DNA from: Prauserella muralis
GTDB taxonomy: Bacteria; Actinomycetota; Actinomycetes; Mycobacteriales; Pseudonocardiaceae
Assembly: GCF_003202285.1 (NCBI RefSeq)
Contig: NZ_MASW01000002.1
Coordinates: forward strand, 868,001 to 932,000
DNA: 64,000 nucleotides
Direction of reading: 5' to 3'
Shown here: one piece after another, positions 18,700 through 26,794 of the stretch
How the letters are laid out: the number at the start of each line of letters is the position of its first letter
Numbering within the stretch: the first letter of the stretch is position 1
Program-made: the position numbers and the translations under genes
The notes under the pieces: generated by a model
The model's input: the letters and a program-made list of their open reading frames with translations, nothing else
Told to the model about the DNA's origin: nothing
The model's database searches: none

Positions 18700-19458
18700 G
18701 TGAGCGCTCAGCCGGAGCGGGACGGCGACCCCCTCGCCGTCGCCGAGGCTCGCGGGGTGAGCGCGGGGGAGGCGTTGTTCCGGCCGGTGCGGGCGGGCAA
18801 CGCCTTCGAGGAGACCGTGGAGCGGCTGCTGCAGGCGGTGCGGCTCGGCGTCGTCGGCGCCGGTGAGCGGCTGCCCGCGGAGCGGGAGCTGGCCGAGCGG
18901 CTCGGCATCAGCAGGGTCACCCTGCGGGAGGCGATCCGCGCACTCGCCGATGCCGGGTACGTCGAGTCGCGGCGGGGCCGCTACGGCGGCACGTTCGTCA
19001 CCGAGCACCTTCCGGATCCGCCCGCGCCGGACCGGGCCCGTACGGCCGTCGCGCTCGAGGACACCCTCGCGCTGCGGCACGTGCTGGAGACGGGCGCGGC
19101 CGAGCTGGCCGCGGCGCGGTCGCTCTCGCCTGCCGACCGGCAGCATCTGAGCCGGACGCTGGGCGAGGCGTGTGCCGCGAGCGTGGCCGACTACCGGCGC
19201 AGGGACTCCCGGCTGCACCTGGCGATCGCGGAGGTCACCGGCTCGGCGTCGCTGACGTCCGCGCTCGCCGACGTGCGCATGCGCGCCAACGCGCTGCTCG
19301 ACGAGATTCCCCTGCTGGAGCCGAATCTCGATCACTCGAACGCCCAGCACGAGGCCATCGTCGACGCCATCCTGGCGGGCGACCCGCCCGCGGCCAGGGC
19401 CGCGATGGCCGAGCACGTCGAGGGCACCGCTTCCCTGCTGCGCGGCTTCCTCCAGTAA
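18700..19458 (+). CDS. GntR-family (FadR subfamily) transcriptional regulator
   Basis: 252 aa from a GTG with GAGGAGG upstream. The N-terminal winged helix (LPAERELAERLGISRVTLREAIRAL region, residues about 52-80) is followed by an FCD ligand-binding domain with metal-type histidines (RLHLAIAEVTG, NAQHEAIVDAI, MAEHVEGT). It sits 53 nt after glyA with a TACACT-like -10 between them, so it probably has its own promoter. As the only regulator in the 7-19 kb island it is the best candidate to control the permease/ligase operon; an FCD-domain effector such as a carboxylate or amine conjugate is plausible. Confidence 0.87.
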   Translation: MSAQPERDGDPLAVAEARGVSAGEALFRPVRAGNAFEETVERLLQAVRLGVVGAGERLPAERELAERLGISRVTLREAIRALADAGYVESRRGRYGGTFVTEHLPDPPAPDRARTAVALEDTLALRHVLETGAAELAAARSLSPADRQHLSRTLGEACAASVADYRRRDSRLHLAIAEVTGSASLTSALADVRMRANALLDEIPLLEPNLDHSNAQHEAIVDAILAGDPPAARAAMAEHVEGTASLLRGFLQ

Positions 19459-19473
19459 CCCCGCCGCGCCCCA

Positions 19474-19560
19474 AGCTCCCCAATGCGGCATTGGTAGCGC
19501 CCAGCGCTACGAATGCCGCATTGGTGGCGTTGAACGCTACGAATGTGGCATTGGGGAGCT
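19474..19560. repeat. Palindromic repeat array, family A, copy 2
   Basis: 87-nt array with AGCTCCCCAATG / CATTGGGGAGCT ends and the same alternation of AATGC-n-GCATT and GTGGCGTTGAACG-type palindromes as at 2253 and 40850. It starts 15 nt after the FadR-type gene stop and lies before the iron-regulated promoter, well placed to insulate the two units. Confidence 0.85.
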
Positions 19561-19595
19561 GGGTGGTGACTGTCCGAATTGTTGCGTTCATCGCC

Positions 19596-19656
19596 TTGGT
19601 GACCACATTGCCCCGGGTTATGCTCAGCCAAGCCTTTCCTAAGTGAGGTTTGGCTG
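19596..19656 (+). promoter_or_regulatory. Promoter with overlapping IdeR/DmdR-type iron box
   Basis: TTGGTG (19596-19601), a 17-nt spacer and TATGCT (19619-19624) form a good promoter. The next 19 nt (19624-19642) read on the minus strand TTAGGAAAGGCTTGGCTGA, matching 15 of 19 positions of the TWAGGTWAGSCTWACCTWA iron-box consensus. CAGCCAAGCC (19625-19634) is also inverted as GGTTTGGCTG (19647-19656), 9 of 10 paired. A box over the transcription start predicts repression by iron-loaded IdeR/DmdR. Confidence 0.65.
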
Positions 19657-19703
19657 GGTTTAGTGAGCGTCGACGCGCTGGGGGTGGTCGACCCGAGGCG
19701 AAG

Positions 19704-22178
19704 GTGACCACTGCCGTGACACTGGACGTCGCTGCCCCCGAGGCGCTCCGGCCACCCGCGCAGGGCGTGCCGTTCGCCAGGGAGCTGCACCGGCACGGTG
19801 ACCGCCTTGCGCTCGTCGGCCCCGACGGGACCACCCTCACCTACGCCGAACTGTCCCGCCGCGTGGCCGCCACCGCCGAGCGGCTCGGGCCCGTCCGCAG
19901 GCTGGTGCTGCTGGCCGCCGGCAACGACATCGAACCCCTCGTCGTCTACCTCGCCGCGCTGTCGGCGGGGCATCCGGTGCTGCTCACCGCCGCCGGAGAC
20001 GACGCGCGGATCGCCTCGCTCACCGCCACCTACGACCCCGACGTCGTCGCCACCGGGCACGACGGCACCTGGCGGCTGGCCGAGCGGCGGCCCGGCACCC
20101 GCCACGACCTGCACCCCGACCTGGCGCTGCTGCTGTCCACCTCGGGCTCCACCGGCTCGCCCAAGCTCGTGCGGCTCTCGGTGGAGAACGTGCAGGCCAA
20201 CGCCGCCGCCATCGCCGCATACCTCGACATCCGCGACACCGACAGGGCGCTGGCCTCCCTGCCGGTGCACTACTGCTACGGGCTGTCGGTGGTGAACAGC
20301 AACCTGCTGCGCGGCGCGGCGTTGCTGCTCACCAGTGAGTCCGTGGTGGCGGAGGGCTTCTGGGAGCTGGCCCGCACCTGGCGGGCGACCAGCCTGCACG
20401 GCGTGCCCTACACCTTCGACCTGCTCGCCGCCTCCGGATTCGACGGCGGCGCGCTGCCGAGCCTGCGCTACGTCACCCAGGCGGGCGGGCGGCTGGAACC
20501 CGGGCGGGTACGCGCGGTGGCGGAGCTGGGCAGGCGGCACGGCTGGCGGCTGTTCGTCATGTACGGCCAGACCGAGGCGACCGCCCGCATGGCCTACCTG
20601 CCGCCCGAGCTGGCCCGATCCCATCCGGACTGTGTCGGCATCCCGATCCCGGGCGGTGCGTTCGACCTCCGTGGCGGCGCCGACGAGGGGGAGCTGATCT
20701 ACCGCGGTCCCAACGTCATGCTCGGCTACGCCGAATCCCCTGCCGACCTCGCGCTCGGCCGGACCATCCACGAGCTGGCCACCGGTGACCTCGCGCGGCG
20801 CACCCCGGACGGGTTGTACCAGGTGGTCGGCCGCACCAGCCGCTTCGTCAAGATCTTCGGGCTGCGCATCGACCTCGGCCAGGTGGAGCGGCTGCTCGCC
20901 GAGCACGGCCACGCGGCGGCCTGCGCGGGCGACGACACCGGCCTCGCCCTCGCGGTGACCGGCGACGCCGCCACCGCCAGGGAACTCGTGTGCGCGCGGC
21001 TCGGGCTGCCGCCCGACCGGGTCGCCGTCCGCCAGGTCCGCGAGCTGCCCCGGCTGGCCAGCGGCAAGATCGACTACCAGCGGGTGCAGCGCCCGGCTGC
21101 CGGGGTCCGGGACGTGTTCGGAGCCCTGTTCGGCCTCACCGACGTCGACGACGACGCGACGTTCGTGGCGCTCGGCGGCGACTCGCTGACCTACGTCCGC
21201 GCCTCGGCCGAGCTGGGCCGCGTGCTCGGGCACCTGCCGCCGGACTGGCCGTCGCTGACCGTCCGCGAGCTGGAGCGGCTCACCCCACGGGGCTCCGGTC
21301 GGGTGCGCAGGCTGGAGGCCGTCGTCGTGCTCCGCGCGCTGGCCATCACGCTCGTCGTCGGCACCCACATCGGCGCGTTCCGCGTCATGGGTGGCGCCCA
21401 CCTGCTGCTGGTGCTCGCGGGCTGGAGCTTCGCGTGGTTCGGCCTCGCGGCGGGCACGCCCGGCGACGCGGGCGCCCGCATCCTGCGCGGCGCCGCGAGG
21501 ATCGCGGTGCCTTCGGTGCTGTGGCTGCTGCTGCGGCTGGTCACCACCAACGACGTCGGCTGGGCGAACGTACTGCTCGTCAGCAACTACACGCCGGGGC
21601 CGATGGCCCGCGGCTACTGGTTCATCGAGGTGCTGGTGCAGCTGCTGCTCGTGTTCGGCCTGCTGTTCTGCGTCCCGGCGGTGCGCAGGCTGGAGCGGGA
21701 GCACCCGTTCGGCGTGGCACTGGCCGTGCTCGGCGCCGGACTGACGCTCAACCTCGCGCTCGACGGCCTCGGCCAGCCCTTCGACCACGCCATGAGCGCC
21801 CACGGCGCGCTGTGGTTCTTCGCGCTCGGCTGGCTCGCGCACCGCGCGGCGACCCGGCCGCAGCGGTGGCTCGTGGCCGCGCTGGCGCTGCTGCTGGTAC
21901 CCGGCTACTTCGGCGACCAGCTCCGCGACGCGATCGTGGTGGGCGGGCTGCTGCTCCTGCTCACCGTGCGGCACCTGCCGGTGCCCGCGGCCCTGGTGCG
22001 CCCGCTCGCCGCCGTCGCGGGCGCGTCGCTGGCCATCTACCTGACCCACTACGCGCTCTATCCCGAACTGGCGGGCCACCTGCCGCCGGCGGTGGTCGTG
22101 GGGGTGTGCCTCGCCGCCGGGGTGGCCGTGCAGGCGCTCGCCGGACGGAGTGTCCGCGCGGCGAGAACGTTGTTGTGA
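19704..22178 (+). CDS. Three-domain fusion: AMP-forming adenylation + acyl carrier + membrane acyltransferase
   Basis: 824 aa from GTG 19704. Residues about 20-440 are an AMP-binding adenylation domain (STSGSTGSPK P-loop, YGQTEAT, TGDLARRTPDGLYQVVGR). About 465-530 is a carrier domain with LGGDSL; Ser494 is the phosphopantetheine site. About 540-824 is an acyltransferase-3-like membrane domain with roughly ten helices, beginning RRLEAVVVLRALAIT with the family's His in VVGTHIG. Such a protein could activate an acyl or amino acid, hold it as a thioester and pass it to an acceptor at or across the membrane. It is followed after 14 nt by a Fe(III)-type ABC importer and preceded by an iron box, suggesting a metallophore or envelope modification tied to iron. 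I know no characterised homologue. Confidence 0.8.
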   Translation: MTTAVTLDVAAPEALRPPAQGVPFARELHRHGDRLALVGPDGTTLTYAELSRRVAATAERLGPVRRLVLLAAGNDIEPLVVYLAALSAGHPVLLTAAGDDARIASLTATYDPDVVATGHDGTWRLAERRPGTRHDLHPDLALLLSTSGSTGSPKLVRLSVENVQANAAAIAAYLDIRDTDRALASLPVHYCYGLSVVNSNLLRGAALLLTSESVVAEGFWELARTWRATSLHGVPYTFDLLAASGFDGGALPSLRYVTQAGGRLEPGRVRAVAELGRRHGWRLFVMYGQTEATARMAYLPPELARSHPDCVGIPIPGGAFDLRGGADEGELIYRGPNVMLGYAESPADLALGRTIHELATGDLARRTPDGLYQVVGRTSRFVKIFGLRIDLGQVERLLAEHGHAAACAGDDTGLALAVTGDAATARELVCARLGLPPDRVAVRQVRELPRLASGKIDYQRVQRPAAGVRDVFGALFGLTDVDDDATFVALGGDSLTYVRASAELGRVLGHLPPDWPSLTVRELERLTPRGSGRVRRLEAVVVLRALAITLVVGTHIGAFRVMGGAHLLLVLAGWSFAWFGLAAGTPGDAGARILRGAARIAVPSVLWLLLRLVTTNDVGWANVLLVSNYTPGPMARGYWFIEVLVQLLLVFGLLFCVPAVRRLEREHPFGVALAVLGAGLTLNLALDGLGQPFDHAMSAHGALWFFALGWLAHRAATRPQRWLVAALALLLVPGYFGDQLRDAIVVGGLLLLLTVRHLPVPAALVRPLAAVAGASLAIYLTHYALYPELAGHLPPAVVVGVCLAAGVAVQALAGRSVRAARTLL

Positions 22179-22192
22179 ACCGAGGAGGATCC

Positions 22193-23215
22193 GTGTTGTT
22201 CCGTCACCGTGCCGGGATCGGCGCGCTCGTCGCCGCACTCGTGCTGCCGCTGGCCGCCTGCGGCGGAGACCAGGCGGGCGCCGACACGCTCGTCGTGTAC
22301 TCCGGCCGCCACGAGGGCCTCGTCGGCGGGCTCCTGGAGCGGCTGGAGAAGGAGACCGGCATGCCGGTGGAGGTCCGCTACGGCGGCAGCGCCGAGATGG
22401 CGGCCCAGATCCTGGAGGAGGGTGACGGTAGCCAGGCCGACGTGTTCTTCTCCCAGGACGCCGGTGCGCTGGGCGCGCTCGGCGAGCAGGGCAGGCTCGC
22501 GAAGCTGCCGCAGGACGTGCTCGACGCCGTGCCCGCCAAGTACCGCGCCGACGACGGCACGTGGGTGGCGACCTCGGCCCGGGCCAGGGTGGTGGCCTAC
22601 GACCCGGCGCAGGTGTCGCAGAACGAACTGCCGCAGGGTGCCGACGACGTGCTCGACCCGAAGTGGCGCGGCAAGGTCGGCTTCGCGCCGACCAACGCGT
22701 CCTGGCAGGCGTCGGTCACGGGGCTGCGCGTGCTGCGCGGCGAGGACGGTGCCCGTGACTGGCTCACCCGCTTCGCCGCGAACGATCCGCAGCGGTACAA
22801 GAACAACCTCGCCGTGCTCGACGCCGTCGACAGCGGGCAGATCGCGCTCGGCCTCATCAACCACTACTACTGGTACGAGCGCGTCGCCGAGCAGGGCGAC
22901 GACGCCGTCAACGCGCGCCTGCATTTCGTCGGCGGCGACGACCCGCTGGCGCTGGTGAACGTCGCGGGCGCGGGGGTGCTCGCGGGCAACGACTCCCACG
23001 ACGCCGCCGTGAAGGCCGTGCGGTTCCTGCTCTCGGAGCAGGCGCAGCGCTACTTCGCCGACGAGACTGCCGAGTACCCGGTGACGCCGGGCGTCAGCTC
23101 CACCAAGCACGACCTGCCGCCGCTGCGGGAGATCCAGTCGCCCGACCTCGACCTGTCGTCGCTGTCGTCGCTGCAGCAGACCCTGGGACTGTTGCAGGAA
23201 GTGGGCCTGTCCTGA
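22193..23215 (+). CDS. Fe(III)-type ABC transporter substrate-binding lipoprotein
   Basis: 340 aa, GTG with GAGGAGG upstream. Signal peptide ends in the lipobox LAAC (Cys23), so it is anchored outside the membrane. The mature protein starts with DTLVVYSGRHEGLV, typical of FbpA/FutA-type ferric-binding proteins of the 2-domain periplasmic fold, and has Tyr-rich late segments (NHYYWYERV) where this family places iron-binding tyrosines. It would deliver ferric iron to the permease immediately downstream. Specificity for iron rather than another small cation or anion is inferred from similarity and the iron box upstream. Confidence 0.88.
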   Translation: MLFRHRAGIGALVAALVLPLAACGGDQAGADTLVVYSGRHEGLVGGLLERLEKETGMPVEVRYGGSAEMAAQILEEGDGSQADVFFSQDAGALGALGEQGRLAKLPQDVLDAVPAKYRADDGTWVATSARARVVAYDPAQVSQNELPQGADDVLDPKWRGKVGFAPTNASWQASVTGLRVLRGEDGARDWLTRFAANDPQRYKNNLAVLDAVDSGQIALGLINHYYWYERVAEQGDDAVNARLHFVGGDDPLALVNVAGAGVLAGNDSHDAAVKAVRFLLSEQAQRYFADETAEYPVTPGVSSTKHDLPPLREIQSPDLDLSSLSSLQQTLGLLQEVGLS

Positions 23216-23256
23216 CCACCGCGACGGCACCCGCCCGCGCCCGTTCCTCGGCGCCG

Positions 23257-24783
23257 GTGCTCACCGCGGCCGCGATCGCGGCCGCGGTGGCGGCGCTGAC
23301 CCCGCTTGCCTACCTCGTCGTGCGGGCCTTCGGCGGCGGCACGGAGCGGGTGTGGCAGGTGCTGTGGCAGCAACGCACGCTCGATCTGGCGCTGCGCAGC
23401 ATCTCGCTCGCGCTGGCGGTGGCCGCGGCGTGCGTGGTGCTGGGTGTGGCGGCGGCATGGCTGGTGGTGCGCAGCGACCTGCCGGGCAGGCGGGCCGCCG
23501 CCGTGCTGCTGGTGCTGCCGCTGGCCGTACCGTCCTATGTGGCCGCGTTCACGTGGATCGCGCAGTGGCCAGGGCTCTCCGGGTTCTGGGGAGCGTTCGG
23601 CGTGCTGACCCTCGTGTCGTTTCCGTACGTGCTGCTGCCGGTGGCCGCGGCGCTGCGCACGGCCGACCCGGCGCTGGAGGAGGTCGCGCGCACGCTCGGC
23701 CGGTCGGCGCCGCGCACCTTCGCGCTGGTGACCCTGCGCCAGGTCCGGCCGGCGGCGACGGCAGGCGGGCTGCTCGTCGCGCTGTACGTGCTCAGCGACT
23801 TCGGCGCCGTGTCGCTGCTGCGCTACGACGCCTTCACCACCGGAATCTTCACCAGCTACCAGGCGACGTTCGACCGCACCCCGGCGGCGATCCTCGGCTG
23901 TGTGCTCGTGGCGCTGGCGCTGGTCCTGACCGTCGGGGAGCGGCGCGCGCGGGGTGTGGCGGCGGTGCGCGGAGCGCGCGGTGCTGCCCGCCAGGCTGCG
24001 GTGGTGCCACTGGGCCGGGTCCGCGTGCCCGCCGCCCTGGGCGTGCTGGCCTTGCTGACGGCCTCGCTGGGCGTGCCGGTGTACAGCCTGCTGCGCTGGC
24101 TGCTCGCCGGGCGCTCGGCCGGCGCCGACCTCGGCGACCTGGCGTCGGCCGCCTGGGGCACGGTGACCGTGTCCGGCCTTGGCGCGCTGCTCACGGTGGC
24201 GCTGGCCATCCCGGTGGGTGTGCTCGCCGCGCGGCACCAGGGGCGGCTGGCCAGGGGGGTGGAGCTGGCGAGCTTCGCCGGGCACGCGCTGCCGGGCATC
24301 ACGGTGGGCCTGGCGCTGGTGTTCTTCGGCATCCGGGTGGCGCCGCAGCTGTACCAGCGGACGCCGATGCTGGCCTTCGCCTACGCGGTGCTGTTCCTGC
24401 CGCTGGCCGTCGGCGCGGTGCGGACCGCGGTGGCCGCCGCGCCCCCGGTGCTGGAGGACGTGTCGCGCTCGCTCGGCAAGGGCCGCGCGGCCACCCGGCT
24501 GCTGGTGACCATGCCCCTGGCCGCGCCCGGGGTGCTGGCCGGGGCGGCGCTGGTGTTTCTCACCTGCGCCAAGGAGCTGCCCGCGACGCTGCTGCTGCGG
24601 CCCACGGGTACCGACACGCTGGCGACCGAGCTGTGGAGCAACACCGAGATCGGGGCGTTCGCGGCCGCGGCGCCGTATGCGGCCGTGCTGCTGGTGGTGG
24701 CCGCCGTGCCCGCGCTGGCTCTGGATCAGTTCCTGCGCACGGGAAGTGCACGCACTCGCCGGGGAGAGGAAGCGAGCCGATGA
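23257..24783 (+). CDS. Fe(III)-type ABC transporter permease (fused two-half form)
   Basis: 508 aa with about 12 helices in two homologous halves, each with the EAA-type cytoplasmic loop (LEEVARTLGRSAPRTF near residue 140; LEDVSRSLGKGRAATR near 400), as in SfuB/FbpB. The GTG at 23257 is the first conventional start; the frame stays open 45 nt upstream to overlap the binding-protein stop, so a CTG start at 23212 giving LTTATAPARARSS is possible. It forms the pore for ferric iron import. The stop overlaps the ATPase start (ATGA). Confidence 0.9.
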   Translation: MLTAAAIAAAVAALTPLAYLVVRAFGGGTERVWQVLWQQRTLDLALRSISLALAVAAACVVLGVAAAWLVVRSDLPGRRAAAVLLVLPLAVPSYVAAFTWIAQWPGLSGFWGAFGVLTLVSFPYVLLPVAAALRTADPALEEVARTLGRSAPRTFALVTLRQVRPAATAGGLLVALYVLSDFGAVSLLRYDAFTTGIFTSYQATFDRTPAAILGCVLVALALVLTVGERRARGVAAVRGARGAARQAAVVPLGRVRVPAALGVLALLTASLGVPVYSLLRWLLAGRSAGADLGDLASAAWGTVTVSGLGALLTVALAIPVGVLAARHQGRLARGVELASFAGHALPGITVGLALVFFGIRVAPQLYQRTPMLAFAYAVLFLPLAVGAVRTAVAAAPPVLEDVSRSLGKGRAATRLLVTMPLAAPGVLAGAALVFLTCAKELPATLLLRPTGTDTLATELWSNTEIGAFAAAAPYAAVLLVVAAVPALALDQFLRTGSARTRRGEEASR

Positions 24784-25835
24784 GCAGGCTTGTCGTCGAC
24801 AACGTCGTCGCCGGGTACGGGGCCGAGCCCGTGCTGCGGGGGCTCGATCTCGCGGTACCCGAGGGAAACCTCGTCGCCGTGCTGGGCCCGTCCGGGTGCG
24901 GCAAGACGACGTTGCTGCGGGTGCTCGCCGGGCTGCACCCGCTGCGGGACGGCCGGGTGGCGCTCGGCGACACGGTGCTGTCGGCGCGGGACGTGCACGT
25001 GCCGCCGGAGCGGCGCGGGATCGGGCTGGTGCCGCAGGAGGGTGCGCTGTTTCCGCACCTGACCGTCGCGCGCAATGTCGGGTTCGGACTGTCGCGTGGG
25101 CAGCGTCGCAACGGGACGGTGGCCGAGCTGCTGGAGCTGGTGGGGCTGGCGGGCTACGGCGACCGCATGCCGGGCCAGCTCTCCGGCGGCCAGCAGCAGC
25201 GCGTGGCGCTGGCGAGGGCGCTCGCGCCGCGACCCGGTGTGGTGCTGATGGACGAGCCGTTCTCCTCGCTCGACGCGGGGCTGCGCGAGGAGCTGCGTGC
25301 CGACGTGCGGTCCGCGTTGCGGGCGAGCGGGGCGACGGCGTTGCTGGTGACCCACGACCAGGAGGAGGCACTCGGCGTCGCGGACCTGGTGGCGGTGCTG
25401 CGCGACGGTGTGGTGGCGCAGCTCGGCTCGCCGCAGGAGGTCTACGGCAGGCCCGCGGATCTCGGAGTCGCGCTGTTCGTTGGTGACGCGATGGTGTTCG
25501 AGGCGGCGCCGGAGGCGGGGATCGCCGACACGCCGCTCGGGCCGGTCGCGGTCGACGGCGGCGGTCGCGGCACCGTGCTGGTGCGCCCGGAGCAGGTGCA
25601 CCTCGGCGGCGCGAGCGGCGAGGGGGTGCCCGCGACGGTCACGGACGTGCTCTTCCACGGGCACGACGCCACCGTGTTGCTGCGCCTGGCGGACGGGCCG
25701 GCTGTGCGTTCGCGCGTGCAGGGCCCGCTGCCCGCGGGGCGCGGCGACGACGTGCGGGTGAGCGTGCGCGGGCCGGCGCGGTTCTTTCCGGCCGCCGATC
25801 AGCCGGTGACGACCGCGATGGCGAGCCCGTCGTAG
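24780..25835 (+). CDS. Fe(III)-type ABC transporter ATP-binding protein
   Basis: 351 aa. Walker A is GPSGCGKTTLLRVLAG near residue 38, the signature is LSGGQQQRVALARAL, Walker B is VVLMDEPFSSLDA and the switch His is in VTHDQEEALGVADL. A TOBE-like C-terminal domain (residues about 260-350) is typical of FbpC and related importers. It powers the permease it overlaps by 4 nt. Its last 37 nt overlap the 3' end of the convergent O-methyltransferase gene, so the two C-termini are encoded by the same DNA on opposite strands. Confidence 0.92.
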   Translation: MSRLVVDNVVAGYGAEPVLRGLDLAVPEGNLVAVLGPSGCGKTTLLRVLAGLHPLRDGRVALGDTVLSARDVHVPPERRGIGLVPQEGALFPHLTVARNVGFGLSRGQRRNGTVAELLELVGLAGYGDRMPGQLSGGQQQRVALARALAPRPGVVLMDEPFSSLDAGLREELRADVRSALRASGATALLVTHDQEEALGVADLVAVLRDGVVAQLGSPQEVYGRPADLGVALFVGDAMVFEAAPEAGIADTPLGPVAVDGGGRGTVLVRPEQVHLGGASGEGVPATVTDVLFHGHDATVLLRLADGPAVRSRVQGPLPAGRGDDVRVSVRGPARFFPAADQPVTTAMASPS

Positions 25836-26461
25836 CCCTTGGCTCCCACGGTCTGCAGTGCGGTGGCCTCGACCCTGGGCTCGGCGGCCATCAGTTCGGT
25901 CATCCGCCGGATGCCGCGGACGGACTCGTCCCGGGTGGTGCCGTCGGCCACGGCGCCGCCCCGCACCACGTTGTCGACGACGATGACACCGCCGAGCCTG
26001 GTCAGTTCCAGTGACCAGGCGAAGTACTCCGGATTGGACGGTTTGTCGGCGTCGATGAACACGAGGTCGAACGGTGCCTCGTCGCGCAGGGCAGGCAGCA
26101 GGTCGAGTGCGCGCCCCTGCCGGACGTCCACCACGCCGGACAGCCCGGCGCGGTCGAGGTTCTTCCTGGCGACGTCGGCGTGCCGCGGGTCGGCTTCGAG
26201 GGTGACGAGGCTGCCCTGCGCCGGCAGCGCCCTGGCCAGCCAGATGGTGCTGTAGCCGCCGAGGGTGCCGATCTCGAGGATGCGTCGGGCTCCCGTCAGG
26301 CGCGCGAGCAGGTGGAGGAACTTGCCCTGATTGGGGGCGACGGCGATGGCGGGCAGCCCCGCGTCGTCGCTGGTCTCCAGCGCCGCGTCGAGCGCGGCGT
26401 CCGGGGGCACCAGGTGCGTGCTGAAGTAGTCGTCGACCGCGTCCCAGGTCTGCTGATCCAT
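25799..26461 (-). CDS. SAM-dependent O-methyltransferase (caffeoyl-CoA/catechol type)
   Basis: 220 aa class I methyltransferase of the Methyltransf_3 family. The SAM-binding motif ILEIGTLGGYSTIWLA is near residue 60, the acidic motif VTLEADP follows, and FIDADKPSNPEYF near residue 135 supplies the metal-binding Asp/Asn typical of cation-dependent catechol or caffeoyl-CoA O-methyltransferases. It is cytoplasmic; the natural acceptor is unknown. It overlaps the ABC ATPase convergently and is separated from the upstream small gene by a 21-nt tandem repeat. Confidence 0.88.
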   Translation of the reverse strand: MDQQTWDAVDDYFSTHLVPPDAALDAALETSDDAGLPAIAVAPNQGKFLHLLARLTGARRILEIGTLGGYSTIWLARALPAQGSLVTLEADPRHADVARKNLDRAGLSGVVDVRQGRALDLLPALRDEAPFDLVFIDADKPSNPEYFAWSLELTRLGGVIVVDNVVRGGAVADGTTRDESVRGIRRMTELMAAEPRVEATALQTVGAKGYDGLAIAVVTG

Positions 26462-26490
26462 ACCCCGAGCCTAGGCGCGAGGGGCCTGCG

Positions 26491-26574
26491 CGCAGGACTC
26501 GCGGGCGGGAACGCAGAACTCGTGTGCCTGAGCGCAGGACTCGCGGGTCTGAGCGCAGGACTCGCGGGGTCAGG
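26491..26574. repeat. Four tandem 21-nt repeats, family B
   Basis: Four contiguous units begin at 26491, 26512, 26533 and 26554; the consensus begins CGCAGGACTCGCGGG. Unit 2 is the most diverged (CGCAGAACTCGTGTG). The array fills most of the gap between two minus-strand genes, and its last unit covers the stop codon of the upstream small gene (26570-26572). It has a length multiple of three but no supported coding role. Confidence 0.85.
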
Positions 26575-26794
26575 CGTCGTCGTCCGGCTCCGGTTCCCGT
26601 GCCGATTCGGCGACCTGGACGACCGCGTCGCGCAGGGCCGCGCGCAGGCGGCCGACGTCGAGTGGTGCCAGCACCGCCGCCTCACCCGGTGGTGCGATGA
26701 GCACCACGCGCTCGCTGCTGACGAACACGGTGAGCTCGCGTTTCCTGCCCGCGAGGTCTCGGCAGGTGACGGCCCATTCGTTGCGCACTGCCAC
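26570..26794 (-). CDS. Small conserved-looking hypothetical protein
   Basis: 74 aa from a GTG at 26794 preceded by GAGGGG. It opens with VAVRNEWAVTCRDLAGRKREL and has a beta-rich first half, then an alpha-helical, acidic end (PEPDDDA). No signal peptide or transmembrane segment is seen and I do not recognise the family. The stop codon lies inside the last unit of the 21-nt tandem repeat. The gene is divergent from the ferredoxin-reductase-like gene across 186 nt. Confidence 0.55.
   Translation of the reverse strand: MAVRNEWAVTCRDLAGRKRELTVFVSSERVVLIAPPGEAAVLAPLDVGRLRAALRDAVVQVAESAREPEPDDDA

Noticed and set aside
19332-22238. 968-aa open frame on the minus strand
   Set aside because: It is antisense to the adenylation/acyltransferase fusion, which has clear domains; the minus frame is Arg/His/Gln-rich with no motif and is the usual GC-rich shadow.
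19704-25835. An NRPS siderophore gene cluster
   Set aside because: Only one adenylation and one carrier domain, no condensation or thioesterase domains, and no siderophore tailoring genes.
26491-26574. CRISPR-like array
   Set aside because: Units are contiguous 21-mers without spacers, and no cas genes are present.
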